From Effrenium voratum (taxonomy: Eukaryota; Sar; Dinophyceae; Suessiales; Symbiodiniaceae), in the NCBI GenBank assembly GCA_963377175.1, contig CAUJNA010003783.1, forward strand, positions 251,004-315,003: 64,000 nucleotides of DNA. The letters run 5' to 3'. The notes beneath the pieces were generated by a model. That model had not been told where the DNA came from. It saw nothing but the letters and a program-made list of their open reading frames with translations, and did no database searches. The translations under genes and the position numbers were made by a program. Below, piece after piece: positions 63,013 to 64,000 of the stretch; position 1 is the stretch's first letter; the number at the start of each line of letters is the position of its first letter.

Positions 63013-64000
63013 TATATAAACCCCCATTGCTTTAATGGTGGTTTGAATCCCATTTTTGTTTGACAGCACTTGTCTAAGATGGTTCCCACTGCACTCAAAC
63101 CACTAGCCCCCGACGAAAAATGAGTACACTGTATTTTATCGTAGCTGATAGTGATTGCAAATCCCATTGAACCTCTGGTGGTAGTGGTTTGGGGTAGTGG
63201 GAAACATCTTTTAACTTGGGGCTTAGAAGACGGGGAAAAAAACGGCAGCGATTGGGGGGTGCTAGTGTGACAGAAGAACTCCCGCACCACCAGAATGAGA
63301 ACATTCTCCTCACGCCTCGCAGTCCCAACTTTGCATCGGTCTTCGAAAGGCATACGAGCAGGGGCTGCGATTTGAGGCTACCCTCGCCAGATTGTGTTCG
63401 AGGGGGTCCCACCCACCATTTTGGTGTGCCCCCTTGTTCTGTCACAGCGTTCTGGGACCCTCTGGGAAGGGGTAAATCACTCGTTCCACTCGCCAAAGAC
63501 CCTACTAAGGGGTGCCCTCCCGCCTACCTCCCACGAACATGGCAACTGACAGGGGGTCCCTTCAAAAGGAAATTAATCTTCCAGGTACTTCCCCACAGGT
63601 GCCATGTTAGTTGGAGGAAGGGTAAATCACTTCTTCCACTCGCCAATCGGTGAGCTCGTTGCAATTTGTCCAGAGAGACTGCGAAGGGCGCAGCTATCTC
63701 AAGAAACACGGCAACTTCTCGAACCCATGGAAGCTGCCCCGTGCAACCTCAAACTTGGGTGACCCGGTATCCGCATGAATGTCCTTTGTCGCAAGTGATC
63801 AGAACCTGTTTGTTAGCACCTGTTGAGCGTCCCCCGCAAATTCCGTAGAAAGAAGGAAGGGGCAAGGGCATCTTGCAAAACTGGGGTAAAGGAGAAAAAC
63901 AAACATTATCCTTTGCCGAGGTGGGGGTCATTCTTCCCCTCAGCCGTGCTACAAGCCCACATCCTTATTGTGGAAAATCACCCTTTGGCATCACCAAAGT
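63013..64000. other. Host non-coding DNA
   Basis: No gene recognised. Direct repeat GGGTAAATCACT(C/T)(G/C)TTCCAC with CTCGCCAA at 63468 and 63619. A 145-codon + frame at 63216-63653 carries no motif. Confidence 0.35.

Overview
The window is a eukaryotic, repeat-rich, mostly GC-leaning host contig carrying one sharply different AT-rich insert of about 20.3 kb (11198-31494). The insert is an endogenous Polinton-like virus (PLV). It is bounded by terminal inverted repeats (TIRs) of about 375 bp starting AGTTAGGG and ending CCCTAACT, flanked by a 5-bp target duplication (GTAAA). It encodes an rve-family integrase, double jelly-roll major capsid protein, penton-like minor capsid protein, FtsK/HerA-type packaging ATPase, class-3 lipase, an S74-chaperone fibre, and a large replicase ending in an SF1 helicase and an HNH-like zinc module. 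The host cannot be named from sequence alone. Short GC-rich exon-like islands on one strand, many small hairpin-ended repeats and long non-coding spans suggest a protist with a bloated genome, most probably a dinoflagellate; this is inference.

Layout: 1-11197 is host DNA with small MITE-like repeats, candidate exons, and a distinct 1.4-kb AT-rich hairpin-studded element (about 4820-6234). 11198-31494 is the PLV. Its left half reads leftward: small Zn protein, replicase, integrase, unknown 282-aa protein, fibre, Zn-finger protein, penton. A 27-bp divergent gap at 22.55 kb separates this from rightward genes: lipase, small protein, capsid, four or five virion or unknown proteins. The ATPase (leftward) and several small genes follow, then a methyltransferase stump cut off by a minisatellite. 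31495-64000 is host DNA with further repeat families, satellites, exon islands and one unexplained 2.3-kb block near 40-42 kb.

Replicase and integrase would have copied and inserted the element. Capsid, penton and ATPase would have built and filled the particle; fibre and lipase probably served entry. No adenain-type protease was found. Most large genes are broken. Some breaks are frameshifts in A or T runs (possible assembly error); others are in-frame stops of all three kinds (real decay). The integrase carries a 204-bp GC-rich host-type insertion between 12-bp direct repeats. The TIRs remain nearly identical although the genes are decayed.

The other main observations are thirteen exon-like islands, all on the + strand, on both sides of the virus (the virus may sit in an intron), and at least six families of short inverted-repeat elements, one of which has expanded its core into a satellite.
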